Below are positions 15,243-22,685 of a DNA stretch of 30,164 bases, in pieces. A model generated the notes under the pieces. That model saw only the letters and a program-made list of their open reading frames with translations, was not told where the DNA came from and ran no database searches. Source of the DNA: JACJYE01 sp964432875 (GTDB lineage: Bacteria > Bacteroidota > Bacteroidia > Chitinophagales > Saprospiraceae). The position numbers and the translations under genes are program-made. Where the stretch lies: the NCBI GenBank assembly GCA_964432875.1, contig CAYSPJ010000058.1:1-30164 (forward strand), written 5' to 3'. The first letter of the stretch is position 1. Every line of letters starts with the position of its first letter.

Positions 15243-16271
15243 TCAAATCTCCCCATCATCGCTCAGCAAGATGGCAAAGGGCCGCGTATCCTCGAAATTA
15301 TTGAGGATGATGAGCAGCGCCACCGTGATGGGCACGCAGAGGAACATGCCGATGATGCCCCAGATCATGCCCCAGAATGTGAGGGCGAGGATGACCGTCA
15401 GGGCGCTGAGATTGAGCGATTTGCCAAAAATCCGGGGTTCGAGCAAATTGCCGACGGCGAATTGCACGGTACCTATCCCAAAAAACACAATCAAAGCAGG
15501 CGCAAGGGTGTCAAACTGCACCAGGCAGAGCAGCGCCGGGAAGAGCGTGGCAATCATCGAGCCGATGTTGGGGATGTAATTGAGCAGGAAAATGAGGAAG
15601 GCCCAGAACAGCGCGAAGTCCACTCCGATGATGCGCATGATGACGTAGCTAAGCAAGCCCGTCAGCAAGCTGATCAGCGTCTTGAGCAAGATGTAAGATT
15701 CGATGGTCCTTTTCATCTTTTCAATATTAACCGCCATCACCATGGCGCTTTTGCCCGTGAAAATCAGCCGCAGCTTCTTGCCGAACAGGTGCTGCTCCAA
15801 CAACAAAAAAATGAGGTAGATGATGATGAGCAAGGTATTGCCTACCAGGCTGGTAAAGGATTCAAGGAGCCTGAGGAAGATGGAGTCCAGTTTAAATCGC
15901 GACATGACTTCCGGCGAAAGCACATTCGCATTTTCAAGGCCCAGGTGCTCTTTTAGCGATGCCTGCAGGTTCTGAAAATTCTCCTCGTAAAACACGATTT
16001 GATAGCTCAACTGGATCACATTCGCGCTAATGACCTGCACAATCAAATAGGTGAACAACACAATAGAGCCCGAGGCAATCACATACCTTACCCAAAGCGG
16101 CATGACCCGCCGCCTGATCTTGATCTTCCCGAGCACATTGGCTACGGCATTGAAAAAGAACCAGCCCCCCAGCGCAATGACGATGGGGATGAGGAAGTCT
16201 TTGCCGACGATGAGCAGCCCCAGGGTCAAACAGAAAATAATGAGCAGGGCGGTGGCCTTGTAGAGATGCAT
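15243..16271 (-). CDS. AI-2E family (PerM/YdiK-type) membrane permease
   Basis: A 342-residue inner-membrane protein with the AI-2E family layout: two N-terminal helices, one further helix, a long soluble segment (about 95-150), then a C-terminal bundle of five or so helices. Family signatures are visible: LLNYIPNIGSMIATLFPALL, then NLLEPRIFGKSLNLSALTVILALTFWGMIWGIIGMFL. Members export small molecules or act as Na+/H+ antiporters; the substrate here cannot be told. The start at 16271 (MHLYKATALL) was chosen because a TACCTTTG -7 box (16299-16292) lies just upstream and the longer reading from 16349 adds a non-hydrophobic extension through that box. Confidence 0.92.
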   Translation of the reverse strand: MHLYKATALLIIFCLTLGLLIVGKDFLIPIVIALGGWFFFNAVANVLGKIKIRRRVMPLWVRYVIASGSIVLFTYLIVQVISANVIQLSYQIVFYEENFQNLQASLKEHLGLENANVLSPEVMSRFKLDSIFLRLLESFTSLVGNTLLIIIYLIFLLLEQHLFGKKLRLIFTGKSAMVMAVNIEKMKRTIESYILLKTLISLLTGLLSYVIMRIIGVDFALFWAFLIFLLNYIPNIGSMIATLFPALLCLVQFDTLAPALIVFFGIGTVQFAVGNLLEPRIFGKSLNLSALTVILALTFWGMIWGIIGMFLCVPITVALLIILNNFEDTRPFAILLSDDGEI

Positions 16272-16291
16272 GATGCTACGGTTTTGGAGAG

Positions 16292-16299
16292 CAAAGGTA
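16292..16299 (-). promoter_or_regulatory. Candidate -7 box (TACCTTTG) for the AI-2E permease
   Basis: Minus-strand TACCTTTG matches TAnnTTTG, 20 bases upstream of the chosen start. No clear -33 TTG was seen. Confidence 0.45.
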
Positions 16300-16351
16300 G
16301 GGAATTGTAGAGCTGGAACATATCGCTTTCGGGAAGTTCGCCAAGCCATAG

Positions 16352-16451
16352 NNNNNNNNNNNNNNNNNNNNNNNNNNNNNNNNNNNNNNNNNNNNNNNNN
16401 NNNNNNNNNNNNNNNNNNNNNNNNNNNNNNNNNNNNNNNNNNNNNNNNNNN
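16352..16451. other. Assembly gap of exactly 100 N
   Basis: One hundred N bases, a conventional placeholder, so true gap length and reading frame across it are unknown. Confidence 0.99.
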
Positions 16452-17107
16452 GCGATGAGCGGGCGGGGGCTGTAGCGCATGAAGAACATCTTGGCGAAAT
16501 CCATGGGCATGGGCAGCTCGTCTGGCTGGTGCTGCCTGCCGCCGATGCTAATCTCGAATTGGGTGTGCTTCCGGCGTACGAAGTAGAAATCGTGCAGCAG
16601 CACCAGCGGCATGGCCGAAGGCGCTTCGGCCGCATCGCCCATCGGTGCCAGCAAGCCAAAGGGCTTCCTTTTGCGCGGGCTGCCTTCGGCGATGCGGATG
16701 CGCACTGGCCTGCCCGCGAGGTCGCGGAAGGCATAATGGGCTTGCACCCCGCTTTCGGTCACTTCGTAATAAGCCTGCTCGAAGGGCACGGCGGCCAGAT
16801 TGGCCAGGCCCTTGCCGGCGATGTCGTATTTGGCGGGGTCCAGCCGCAGGCTCTCCTGGTGATAGACATCGACCTTGCCGTCCGTCCGCCAGCCGATGAC
16901 CAGGTGGCCTTTCCCGTTAATCGGATCATCGAAGACCTGCGGCTCCAGCCCGATATACAGGTGGTCGGGGTCTTTTTCAAAATTAACCAGCAGCAGCCGC
17001 TCCATCGGGTCGATGTCGATGCGGAAGGGGTTGAGAAGGTGGCGGGATGTCTGTGCCATGATGGTGGTGTTGAGGAGTGATAGAAAGAGGATGAGTGGCT
17101 TATTCAT
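16452..17107 (-). CDS. Unknown exported protein, 3' part lost in the gap
   Basis: The 218 readable residues start with a signal peptide (MNKPLILFLSLLNTTIMAQ). The remainder is a soluble, beta-rich sequence with no domain I recognise; notable segments are NPFRIDIDPMERLLLVNFEKD, HLVIGWRTDGKVDVYHQESL and LLHDFYFVRRKHTQFEISIGG. The frame enters the N gap at 16451. If the gap were exactly 100 bases, it would continue as GELPESDMFQLYNSLPLLSK and stop at 16226, overlapping the permease, but this cannot be trusted. It lies 71 bases downstream of the DUF6544-like gene on the same strand and could be the last gene of that unit. Confidence 0.7.
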
Positions 17108-17178
17108 AGCAGTAAGTGGTTTGGCGATGAACCGGCAGGGAATTTAAGCTTGACCTAGCCTTGCTTTCTTGCCTCAAG

Positions 17179-18297
17179 TCATTCAGCAAGCCTTGTAACC
17201 TTGGGTCCGCCCTGATTGTACTTGATATCCACAACCTCCAGCTCCAGCCACGTCCAATCCCCCTCTTCCATCTGCCAGGTCGCTTTCATTTTGGCCGGCA
17301 CGGTGATGCCTTCAAATGCGGCATAATCATCCACGGTCATTACCCAGGGGTAGCGCTTGGCATCTGGCTCGTTGCCCATATAGCGCTGGGCGATGAATTT
17401 GGTGAAGGCCCCCGCCTCGTCGAAGTAGAAGATGCCGCTGCCGCTCACGCCCTGGTAGCTCATGGTCGCTTTGGCGGAAAAATCATCAATGGCTTCCCAG
17501 GCGATATGCGGGCTGAGCGCTAGAGAAGGTACCCAGACCAACTCGCCCAGATAGCGTTGCAAGGTGCCCTCGTCCAGCTGCTCGCCTCGTTCGTTGACGA
17601 TGTTGATCAGCGCATTCAGCTTGATGAGCATCTCGCCATGGCCGTCCACGTATTTATCCCGTCCGCGCACTTGTAGCAGCGGCATCATGCGCAGGCGTAC
17701 CGACCAGATGAAAGCTGGCGGCTCGGTGGTGGTGTGCTGTTCCGCCTCAGCGGCGTACCAATCCTTTTGCCCCGGTTTCATCTTCATCCGCGCCTTTTGC
17801 TGCACCCAGACGGATTGGATGGCGGGCCGGCCGACCGCTCCGCTGGCCTTCAGCCATTTTTGTACGGGCAGGGGCAAGCCGGCGATATCTTGCTCTTGGA
17901 GTATTGGGGGGGCGGTAGCTGGCACTTGCGACAGGATATGAGTGGTCTCCTCCGCAATCATCCCCTCCATTTGGCGCGAGGCAAAGGAAACCACCACGGC
18001 CAAGAGGAGGAGCAAGTTGGGGATCATCCCGAATTTGGCATCGCTCCAGGCCCCGACGATAAGGGCACTCGAAACGGCCAGGCCAGCAATGGCCCAGAAT
18101 ACCCAGCTCTCCTGCCCGGCCCACAGGCCGATGCCACTGGCCATCAGCAGCAGGAAAGCCGCCAGCCACCACAGCGCCGTAAATTTCGAGATTTCGGCTG
18201 ACAGGCTTTGCACCTGCGTAAGGTTGAACCCTTTCACGAAGCCGAGCAGGTGGATGGCAGCGTGGAGGAGGATGAGGATGGAAAATGCCGTTTTCAT
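17179..18297 (-). CDS. DUF6544/DUF6920-like membrane-anchored protein
   Basis: A 372-residue protein. The first about 110 residues form four membrane helices (MKTAFSILILLHAAIHLLGF, then ALWWLAAFLLLMASGIGLW, and two more). The rest is a soluble domain with QKWLKASGAVGRPAIQSVWVQQKARMKMKPGQKDW, which I associate with the DUF6544 (formerly DUF6920) family. Further conserved-looking segments are RDKYVDGHGEMLIKLNAL, GTLQRYLGELVWVPSL and a C-terminal beta-rich region ending in VTRLAE. Function is unknown. The gene follows the Acg-type nitroreductase gene by 44 bases on the same strand, so the two are probably co-transcribed. Confidence 0.78.
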   Translation of the reverse strand: MKTAFSILILLHAAIHLLGFVKGFNLTQVQSLSAEISKFTALWWLAAFLLLMASGIGLWAGQESWVFWAIAGLAVSSALIVGAWSDAKFGMIPNLLLLLAVVVSFASRQMEGMIAEETTHILSQVPATAPPILQEQDIAGLPLPVQKWLKASGAVGRPAIQSVWVQQKARMKMKPGQKDWYAAEAEQHTTTEPPAFIWSVRLRMMPLLQVRGRDKYVDGHGEMLIKLNALINIVNERGEQLDEGTLQRYLGELVWVPSLALSPHIAWEAIDDFSAKATMSYQGVSGSGIFYFDEAGAFTKFIAQRYMGNEPDAKRYPWVMTVDDYAAFEGITVPAKMKATWQMEEGDWTWLELEVVDIKYNQGGPKVTRLAE

Positions 18298-18341
18298 GGC
18301 GGTAGATTTTAGTTGGTAGTTTAAGATAAGCGGCGCGAAGG

Positions 18342-19355
18342 CTAAACCGCCGAAGCAATCACTTCATCCAGCCTCCTGCGCTTCGAGTAAGGCATCGGCT
18401 GGGCATATCCGAAGCGGAGCAGGAGCAAGGGCGTATAGCCCTTCAAACCCAGCTCGCGGGCCATCTTCTCGCGCACTGGCTCTACCTCGCAAGGCATGTT
18501 GACGTGGGCGTGGCTAATGCCCATCTCGGCAGCCATCAGCCCGAAGCGCTGGAAGGCGCGGCCGAGCTTGATCCAGCCTTCTGGCTGGTGGTTTTGAGTC
18601 ATAAACAGGGCAAAGCCGGCAGATTTTTCGATGAGCTTGCGCCATCTTTTAGCTTCGCTTTGGGCGGTCACGAAATTGCGCATCACCCAACTACCCAGCG
18701 GGCGGCCCAGGCTCGGGACGCCAGTGCTGCTCGTCCATACCCCATCGCCTTGCTGTACAGCTTCCTTTTCGCTGAAGCGGATCCAGCCAATCAGCTCCTG
18801 GACGAACCCTTTATCGGTAAATTGCGCCTGATTGCCTGCAAGGATGAAATCAGTCAGCCGGGCGATTTCTGTTGGCTCCAGGAAGAACTTTACGGCAGCC
18901 TCATCGCCCTTGATGGCTTCCTGCCAGGCATAGAGCGCCGTTTCAGGTACGGGTCGTTCGTCGTAGGCGCAGCGCGTGCTTTGGCGCCGGTCGATTTGCA
19001 GGAAAAGACGGCCATCTTCCGGGGCCTCGTTTTTATCGAGCCGAAGCTTGATGATGGCCCCTTCTGCCCAATCTTGGATTTCACAATGGGTAGCGTAGCC
19101 ATAATACGCTGCTGCCAGCGCGGCATTCTCGGCGGCACACCCCAGGCTGATGAACAGCTCATGGTGGTCGGCATCTGCTACGGGCAGCACCCGGCGGAAG
19201 TCGGGCTGAATCACGAAGGTATCATCTGCTACTCTCGAAAACAACCAGGGCTGAGTATTGTGCCCGGATGGCGCTTTTGATGCGCTACGCGCCATTTTCA
19301 GGAAAAGGTCTTCGGAGCGTATCGGGCCAAAGTTGGCGTGGTGTTGTGGTTTCAT
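18342..19355 (-). CDS. Acg-family nitroreductase-like FMN protein
   Basis: A 337-residue protein of the nitroreductase fold, Acg type. The N-terminal flavin-binding segment is RSASKAPSGHNTQPWLF, and further Acg-like features are DFRRVLPVADADHHELFISLGCAAENA, a central IGWIRFSEKEAVQQGDGV helix and a C-terminal GYTPLLLLRFGYAQPMPYSKRR. Proteins of this family bind FMN, but several lack reductase activity. The start at 19355 gives the usual N-terminus (MKPQHHANF...RSEDLFLKMAR); a longer frame from 19436 would run through the promoter. The gene has a TACCTTTG -7 box and three AAAGTGAG repeats upstream, and lies just after the AraC regulator, probably its controller. Confidence 0.88.
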   Translation of the reverse strand: MKPQHHANFGPIRSEDLFLKMARSASKAPSGHNTQPWLFSRVADDTFVIQPDFRRVLPVADADHHELFISLGCAAENAALAAAYYGYATHCEIQDWAEGAIIKLRLDKNEAPEDGRLFLQIDRRQSTRCAYDERPVPETALYAWQEAIKGDEAAVKFFLEPTEIARLTDFILAGNQAQFTDKGFVQELIGWIRFSEKEAVQQGDGVWTSSTGVPSLGRPLGSWVMRNFVTAQSEAKRWRKLIEKSAGFALFMTQNHQPEGWIKLGRAFQRFGLMAAEMGISHAHVNMPCEVEPVREKMARELGLKGYTPLLLLRFGYAQPMPYSKRRRLDEVIASAV

Positions 19356-19379
19356 TTTGTGCGATTTTGTTAACTGCAA

Positions 19380-19387
19380 CAAAGGTA
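19380..19387 (-). promoter_or_regulatory. -7 box (TACCTTTG) for the Acg-type gene
   Basis: Minus-strand TACCTTTG lies 24 bases upstream of the start codon. There is no -33 TTG, which suits an activator-dependent promoter with the AAAGTGAG repeats just upstream. Confidence 0.5.
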
Positions 19388-19410
19388 CACCCCTCCCCCC
19401 TCCCAGTCGT

Positions 19411-19461
19411 CTCACTTTCCTGGCTAGGGGCCTCACTTTACCAGGCGGGCAGTCTCACTTT
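19411..19461 (-). promoter_or_regulatory. Three AAAGTGAG direct repeats, likely AraC-type operator
   Basis: On the minus strand AAAGTGAG occurs at 19461-19454, 19439-19432 and 19418-19411, with start-to-start spacing of 22 and 21 bases (two helical turns). Such direct repeats are typical of AraC-family binding sites. The nearest copy is centred about 40 bases upstream of the inferred start of transcription (near 19374). The distal copy overlaps the stop codon of the AraC gene. Confidence 0.55.
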
Positions 19462-20587
19462 AAGCCGAGACGCGCTTCAGGTACTCGTTGGGCGAGCTTT
19501 TCTCGAATTTTTTGAAGGCCCGGTAAAAGGCAGCCTTGGAGTTGAAGCCGCATTCGTAAGCTAGGCCCAGGATGGAGAGGTGGCGGTTAGCGCCTTTCAG
19601 GCACTGGATTTTGAATTCCTCAATACGGTAGCGGTTGACGAAGTCGAAGAAATTTTGCCCGAGCTGGGCGTTGATCGTCTCGGAGAGTTGTTCGGGCCGC
19701 ACTTTGAGCTGGCTGCTCAGCTTACCGAGCGTGATATCAGGGTCGAGGTAAGGCTGGCCTTGCTCCATGAAGCCCAGCAATTTTTGCAGGAACTCAGCCT
19801 CAGGGCCTTTTGCCGCCGCCGCAGGGGATAACGCGGGAGTTTCAGAGTCCGGCGCTTCCTGGGCGTGATTGGTGAATACGTTAGCTTGCCGCAAGCCAAA
19901 GTACCCGAGCACGAAGACATACACTGCCGCGAAGATATAGGCGATCAGCGTCAATTCGATATAGCTGGCAAAGAAGAAGAGGTTGTTTAGGTTGAACAGC
20001 AAGACATTGACTACGTAAAGGCAGAGCGAGGCGATGGTCAGGATTTTCAGCCACTCCAGGTCGAGGCCCTCCAGCCGCGAATGCGATTGCATCAAGCGCT
20101 GCCGGTGGCGGCGGATGAGCAGCAAAGCCCAAATATTGTAAGACAAGGTCGAAATGCCGATGGCCAGCACAGAAATCGGGTACATCAGCCCTTCCCGGAA
20201 GGCTTCGCTTTGCACCAGTACAATTTTTTCAGCGGCTGGCAGGAACATAAATGTGGCCCCATGCAAGATAAAAAAAATCACAAAGGGCAGCAGATGCAGC
20301 AAATGGATAGCTCGAAAGCGGAACTGCGGCACAGTGAGCGCTTGGATGTACAGCCACAAGGCAGGGCCGTGCAAGAGGAGGAGCAGCCAGCTCAGGTTTA
20401 AAAAAGCCGGCAAGGAGTAGCCCTGCTCGTAGTTGTACAACTCCAGATAAGCCCCCCCAATAGTGAGCGCATACAGGGCGAACAGCAACCCCAGATACCT
20501 ATCGGAGGGCCGCTTCTGCGGCTTGCTGGCCAGCAGGAGCAGGAGGAAGATGGCTTCGAAAGCGCCGATGAGCAGGATGATGGACAT
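19460..20587 (-). CDS. AraC-family regulator with 7-TM membrane sensor
   Basis: A 375-residue protein with seven hydrophobic helices in the first about 235 residues, then a Pro/Ala-rich linker and a C-terminal AraC/XylS DNA-binding domain (about 275-372). The domain has two helix-turn-helix motifs: ITLGKLSSQLKVRPEQLSETI and LSILGLAYECGFNSKAAFYRAFKKF, ending SPNEYLKRVSA. Membrane-sensor AraC proteins of this layout are common in Bacteroidota and are thought to detect a signal at the membrane. The gene lies directly upstream of the Acg-type gene, with operator-like repeats between them, so activation of that gene is likely. The signal is unknown. Confidence 0.93.
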   Translation of the reverse strand: MSIILLIGAFEAIFLLLLLASKPQKRPSDRYLGLLFALYALTIGGAYLELYNYEQGYSLPAFLNLSWLLLLLHGPALWLYIQALTVPQFRFRAIHLLHLLPFVIFFILHGATFMFLPAAEKIVLVQSEAFREGLMYPISVLAIGISTLSYNIWALLLIRRHRQRLMQSHSRLEGLDLEWLKILTIASLCLYVVNVLLFNLNNLFFFASYIELTLIAYIFAAVYVFVLGYFGLRQANVFTNHAQEAPDSETPALSPAAAAKGPEAEFLQKLLGFMEQGQPYLDPDITLGKLSSQLKVRPEQLSETINAQLGQNFFDFVNRYRIEEFKIQCLKGANRHLSILGLAYECGFNSKAAFYRAFKKFEKSSPNEYLKRVSA

Positions 20588-20747
20588 GAGCTTTGGCCGT
20601 TTTTGCTTGATTGCGGGGAATCAGCGGCCTAAAATACAGCCTTTGATGGAGTTGTGCAAATAAGGGGGCGCGTTTATTTAGTGTCTGTCCCAGAGGTTGG
20701 TCTAGCTCAAACCGCACGAGAATCGCCATACAATTCTAGAAAAACGC

Positions 20748-20755
20748 TACATTTG
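20748..20755 (+). promoter_or_regulatory. -7 box (TACATTTG) for the ATPase-DUF4276 pair
   Basis: TACATTTG matches TAnnTTTG exactly, 18 bases before the ATPase start codon, so the message would have a leader of about 13 bases. No -33 TTG was found at the expected distance. Confidence 0.5.
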
Positions 20756-20773
20756 CATGAAATTCATTGTGTC

Positions 20774-21862
20774 ATGGCACCACGTTTGGAAAAAATCGTC
20801 ATCAAAGGCTACAAGTCTATCGCGACAGCGGAGGTGAAGCTAAGAAGCCTGAATATCCTGATTGGCGCCAACGGTGCTGGCAAGAGCAACTTTATCTCCG
20901 TGTTCAGTTTTTTACGGCGGATCGCCGAGCGCCGCCTTCAAGTCACCGTGCGCGAAGCAGGTGGAGCAGAAAAATTGCTGTATTATGGAAGCAAGGTGAC
21001 GCCGGACTTGGATTTGGAACTCGATTTCTCCCCCCACCTCTATCGCCTCCGTTTGACTGCTTCTGAAGTTGACGACTTGTACATCAAATTGGAAAAGACT
21101 GGTATTTTCGAAGCAAAGCCATATGCCACTCCTACTTGGAGCAACATCTCTTCCGGGACTGCTGAGTCCGGTATGCCTCTAGCCGCACCGTTGCGCGAAA
21201 CCCCTCATGCAATCTATAGCTCGATCAAAGATTGGCGGGTTTACCACTTCCATGATACCAGCGCCAGCGCGGCAGTAAAAAAAACGGGGCAGATTAACGA
21301 CAATCTTTTTTTGCGTGAAGATGCCGCTAACTTAGCTGCTTTTTTATACCGTATGCGCGAGGAGCACCCCAAGCACTATGCACGCATTGTCAGAACTGTC
21401 CAGATGGTGGTGCCGATGTTCCAAGACTTCCTGTTGCGGCCAGACCCTTTCAACCCGGAAACTATCCGGCTAGAGTGGCAGGGGCGCGATGCTGATTACA
21501 TCTTCAGCGCTTCAGCGCTATCAGACGGCTCTTTGCGGTTTATCTGTCTCGTTGCCATGTTGCTGCAACCCAACCGGCCTGCTTTGATGCTGCTGGACGA
21601 ACCGGAACTGGGACTGCATCCCGCTGCGATAGAAGTATTGGCTGGCTTGATTAAAAAAGCCTCGTCTTTGACTCAATTGGTTGTCTCTACCCAGTCGGTA
21701 GCTTTGGTCTCTGCGTTTGTACCCGAAGACATCCTCGTCGTCGAGCACCGCGACAAACAGACTAGCTTGCAGCGATTAGAAGCAGATCGTCTTCACAACT
21801 GGCTGCATGAATACTCGCTGGGCGAACTGTGGGAAAAGAACGTCATCGGAGGTCAACCATGA
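20774..21862 (+). CDS. AAA_21-type ABC/SMC-like ATPase (OLD/RecF-like), paired with DUF4276 protein
   Basis: A 362-residue cytoplasmic ATPase. Walker A is GANGAGKSN (31-39). The signature-like helix is ASALSDGSLRFICL, Walker B is PALMLLDEPELGLHP, and the D/H-loop region is LVVSTQSVALVSAF. This is the compact ABC-type ATPase found in AAA_21/AAA_15 proteins and in OLD-like and PARIS-like defence systems. The start at 20774 gives MAPRLEKIVIKGYKSI, the family's usual N-terminus; the longer frame from 20654 runs through the promoter. The stop overlaps the next start by four bases (ATGA), so the two proteins are probably made together. A role in defence or DNA repair is inference. Confidence 0.92.
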   Translation: MAPRLEKIVIKGYKSIATAEVKLRSLNILIGANGAGKSNFISVFSFLRRIAERRLQVTVREAGGAEKLLYYGSKVTPDLDLELDFSPHLYRLRLTASEVDDLYIKLEKTGIFEAKPYATPTWSNISSGTAESGMPLAAPLRETPHAIYSSIKDWRVYHFHDTSASAAVKKTGQINDNLFLREDAANLAAFLYRMREEHPKHYARIVRTVQMVVPMFQDFLLRPDPFNPETIRLEWQGRDADYIFSASALSDGSLRFICLVAMLLQPNRPALMLLDEPELGLHPAAIEVLAGLIKKASSLTQLVVSTQSVALVSAFVPEDILVVEHRDKQTSLQRLEADRLHNWLHEYSLGELWEKNVIGGQP

Positions 21863-22509
21863 TTAGAGTAAATGTCATCTGTGAAGGAGAAACGGAAAGG
21901 GCATTTGTGCGCGATGTACTTACTCCTTATCTCCTGCCGAAAAACTTGGCGCTTACTCCTCGAATATTGGGGAAAGGCAGCAATTATGACAAATTGCGCG
22001 ACTTCGTCGTACGATGGATGAAGGAGGATCAAGGAGCCTACGTGACTACTCTGATTGATATATATGGCATGAATCGACGTTTTCCTGGGTATTTGGAAAA
22101 TAAAGACAAGCCTCCTCACGAAAAAGCGATCGCGATCGAAGCAGCTGTCAAAGCAGACATCGAAAGACATGTTTCTGGCGAAAGGCGTTTCATGCCGTAT
22201 TTTCAGCTGCATGAATTCGAAGCGCTGTTATTTTCATCCCCAGATATGCTGGAAGAATGGCTTAGCGAGGAGCAGGAAATCTCAGCAGGCGCTTTCCAAA
22301 GCATCCGGCAAAGCTACCCCACGCCCGAGCATATTGACGACAGCCCACAAAACGCACCCTCAAAAAGGATTAACCGAGTAGCTCCATTCTATAACAAAGT
22401 AGCCGATGGTGTACAGATCGCTGAATATATTGGATTGGCTTGCATCCGCAAGGAGTGCATGCATTTCAACAGATGGCTCGAAAAGTTGGAAGCGCTGGCA
22501 GAGTCGTAA
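21859..22509 (+). CDS. DUF4276 family protein (TOPRIM-like, putative effector)
   Basis: A 216-residue protein of the DUF4276 family. Key motifs are CEGETER (residues 8-14), TLIDIYGMNRRFPGY (Asp followed by Tyr-Gly), and the highly characteristic FQLHEFEALLFSSP. The EGxTE motif plus a later Asp suggests a TOPRIM-like metal site, as in nucleases of OLD/PARIS systems, but this link is inference. Its start overlaps the ATPase stop (ATGA). The base composition looks more AT-rich than its neighbours, hinting at horizontal transfer. A terminator hairpin follows. DUF4276 genes commonly sit next to AAA ATPases. Confidence 0.9.
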   Translation: MIRVNVICEGETERAFVRDVLTPYLLPKNLALTPRILGKGSNYDKLRDFVVRWMKEDQGAYVTTLIDIYGMNRRFPGYLENKDKPPHEKAIAIEAAVKADIERHVSGERRFMPYFQLHEFEALLFSSPDMLEEWLSEEQEISAGAFQSIRQSYPTPEHIDDSPQNAPSKRINRVAPFYNKVADGVQIAEYIGLACIRKECMHFNRWLEKLEALAES

Positions 22510-22609
22510 CCGCCTGAGGCAAGCGAGAAGGCCGCCAGGAGAATGCAATGAAGGCATAAGCAGCAGCACCTGAAAATTCATCCCAGCCAAAAGCACATTT
22601 CTAGAACCA

Positions 22610-22655
22610 CTTATGGCTAAATCGAGCGTTCGATTCAGCCATAAGTCGACTTTTT
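22610..22655 (+). terminator. Terminator after the DUF4276 gene
   Basis: A 16-bp stem (22610-22625 with 22630-22645, one mismatch, 4-base loop) is followed after five bases by TTTTT (22651-22655). It lies 100 bases past the DUF4276 stop and just before the convergent TPR gene. The stem is AT-rich, so efficiency is uncertain. Confidence 0.6.
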
Positions 22656-22685
22656 GAGTACTTATAGCCAAATTGCAATCCCCTC

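Noticed and set aside
15072..15956. Plus-strand open frame of 294 codons
   Set aside because: It lies opposite the AI-2E permease and is Gln/Glu/His-rich with no domain, as expected for the antisense of a hydrophobic gene.
20654..20773. Longer N-terminus for the AAA ATPase
   Set aside because: It runs through the TACATTTG box, and the ABC-type fold begins at residue 41 of that reading.
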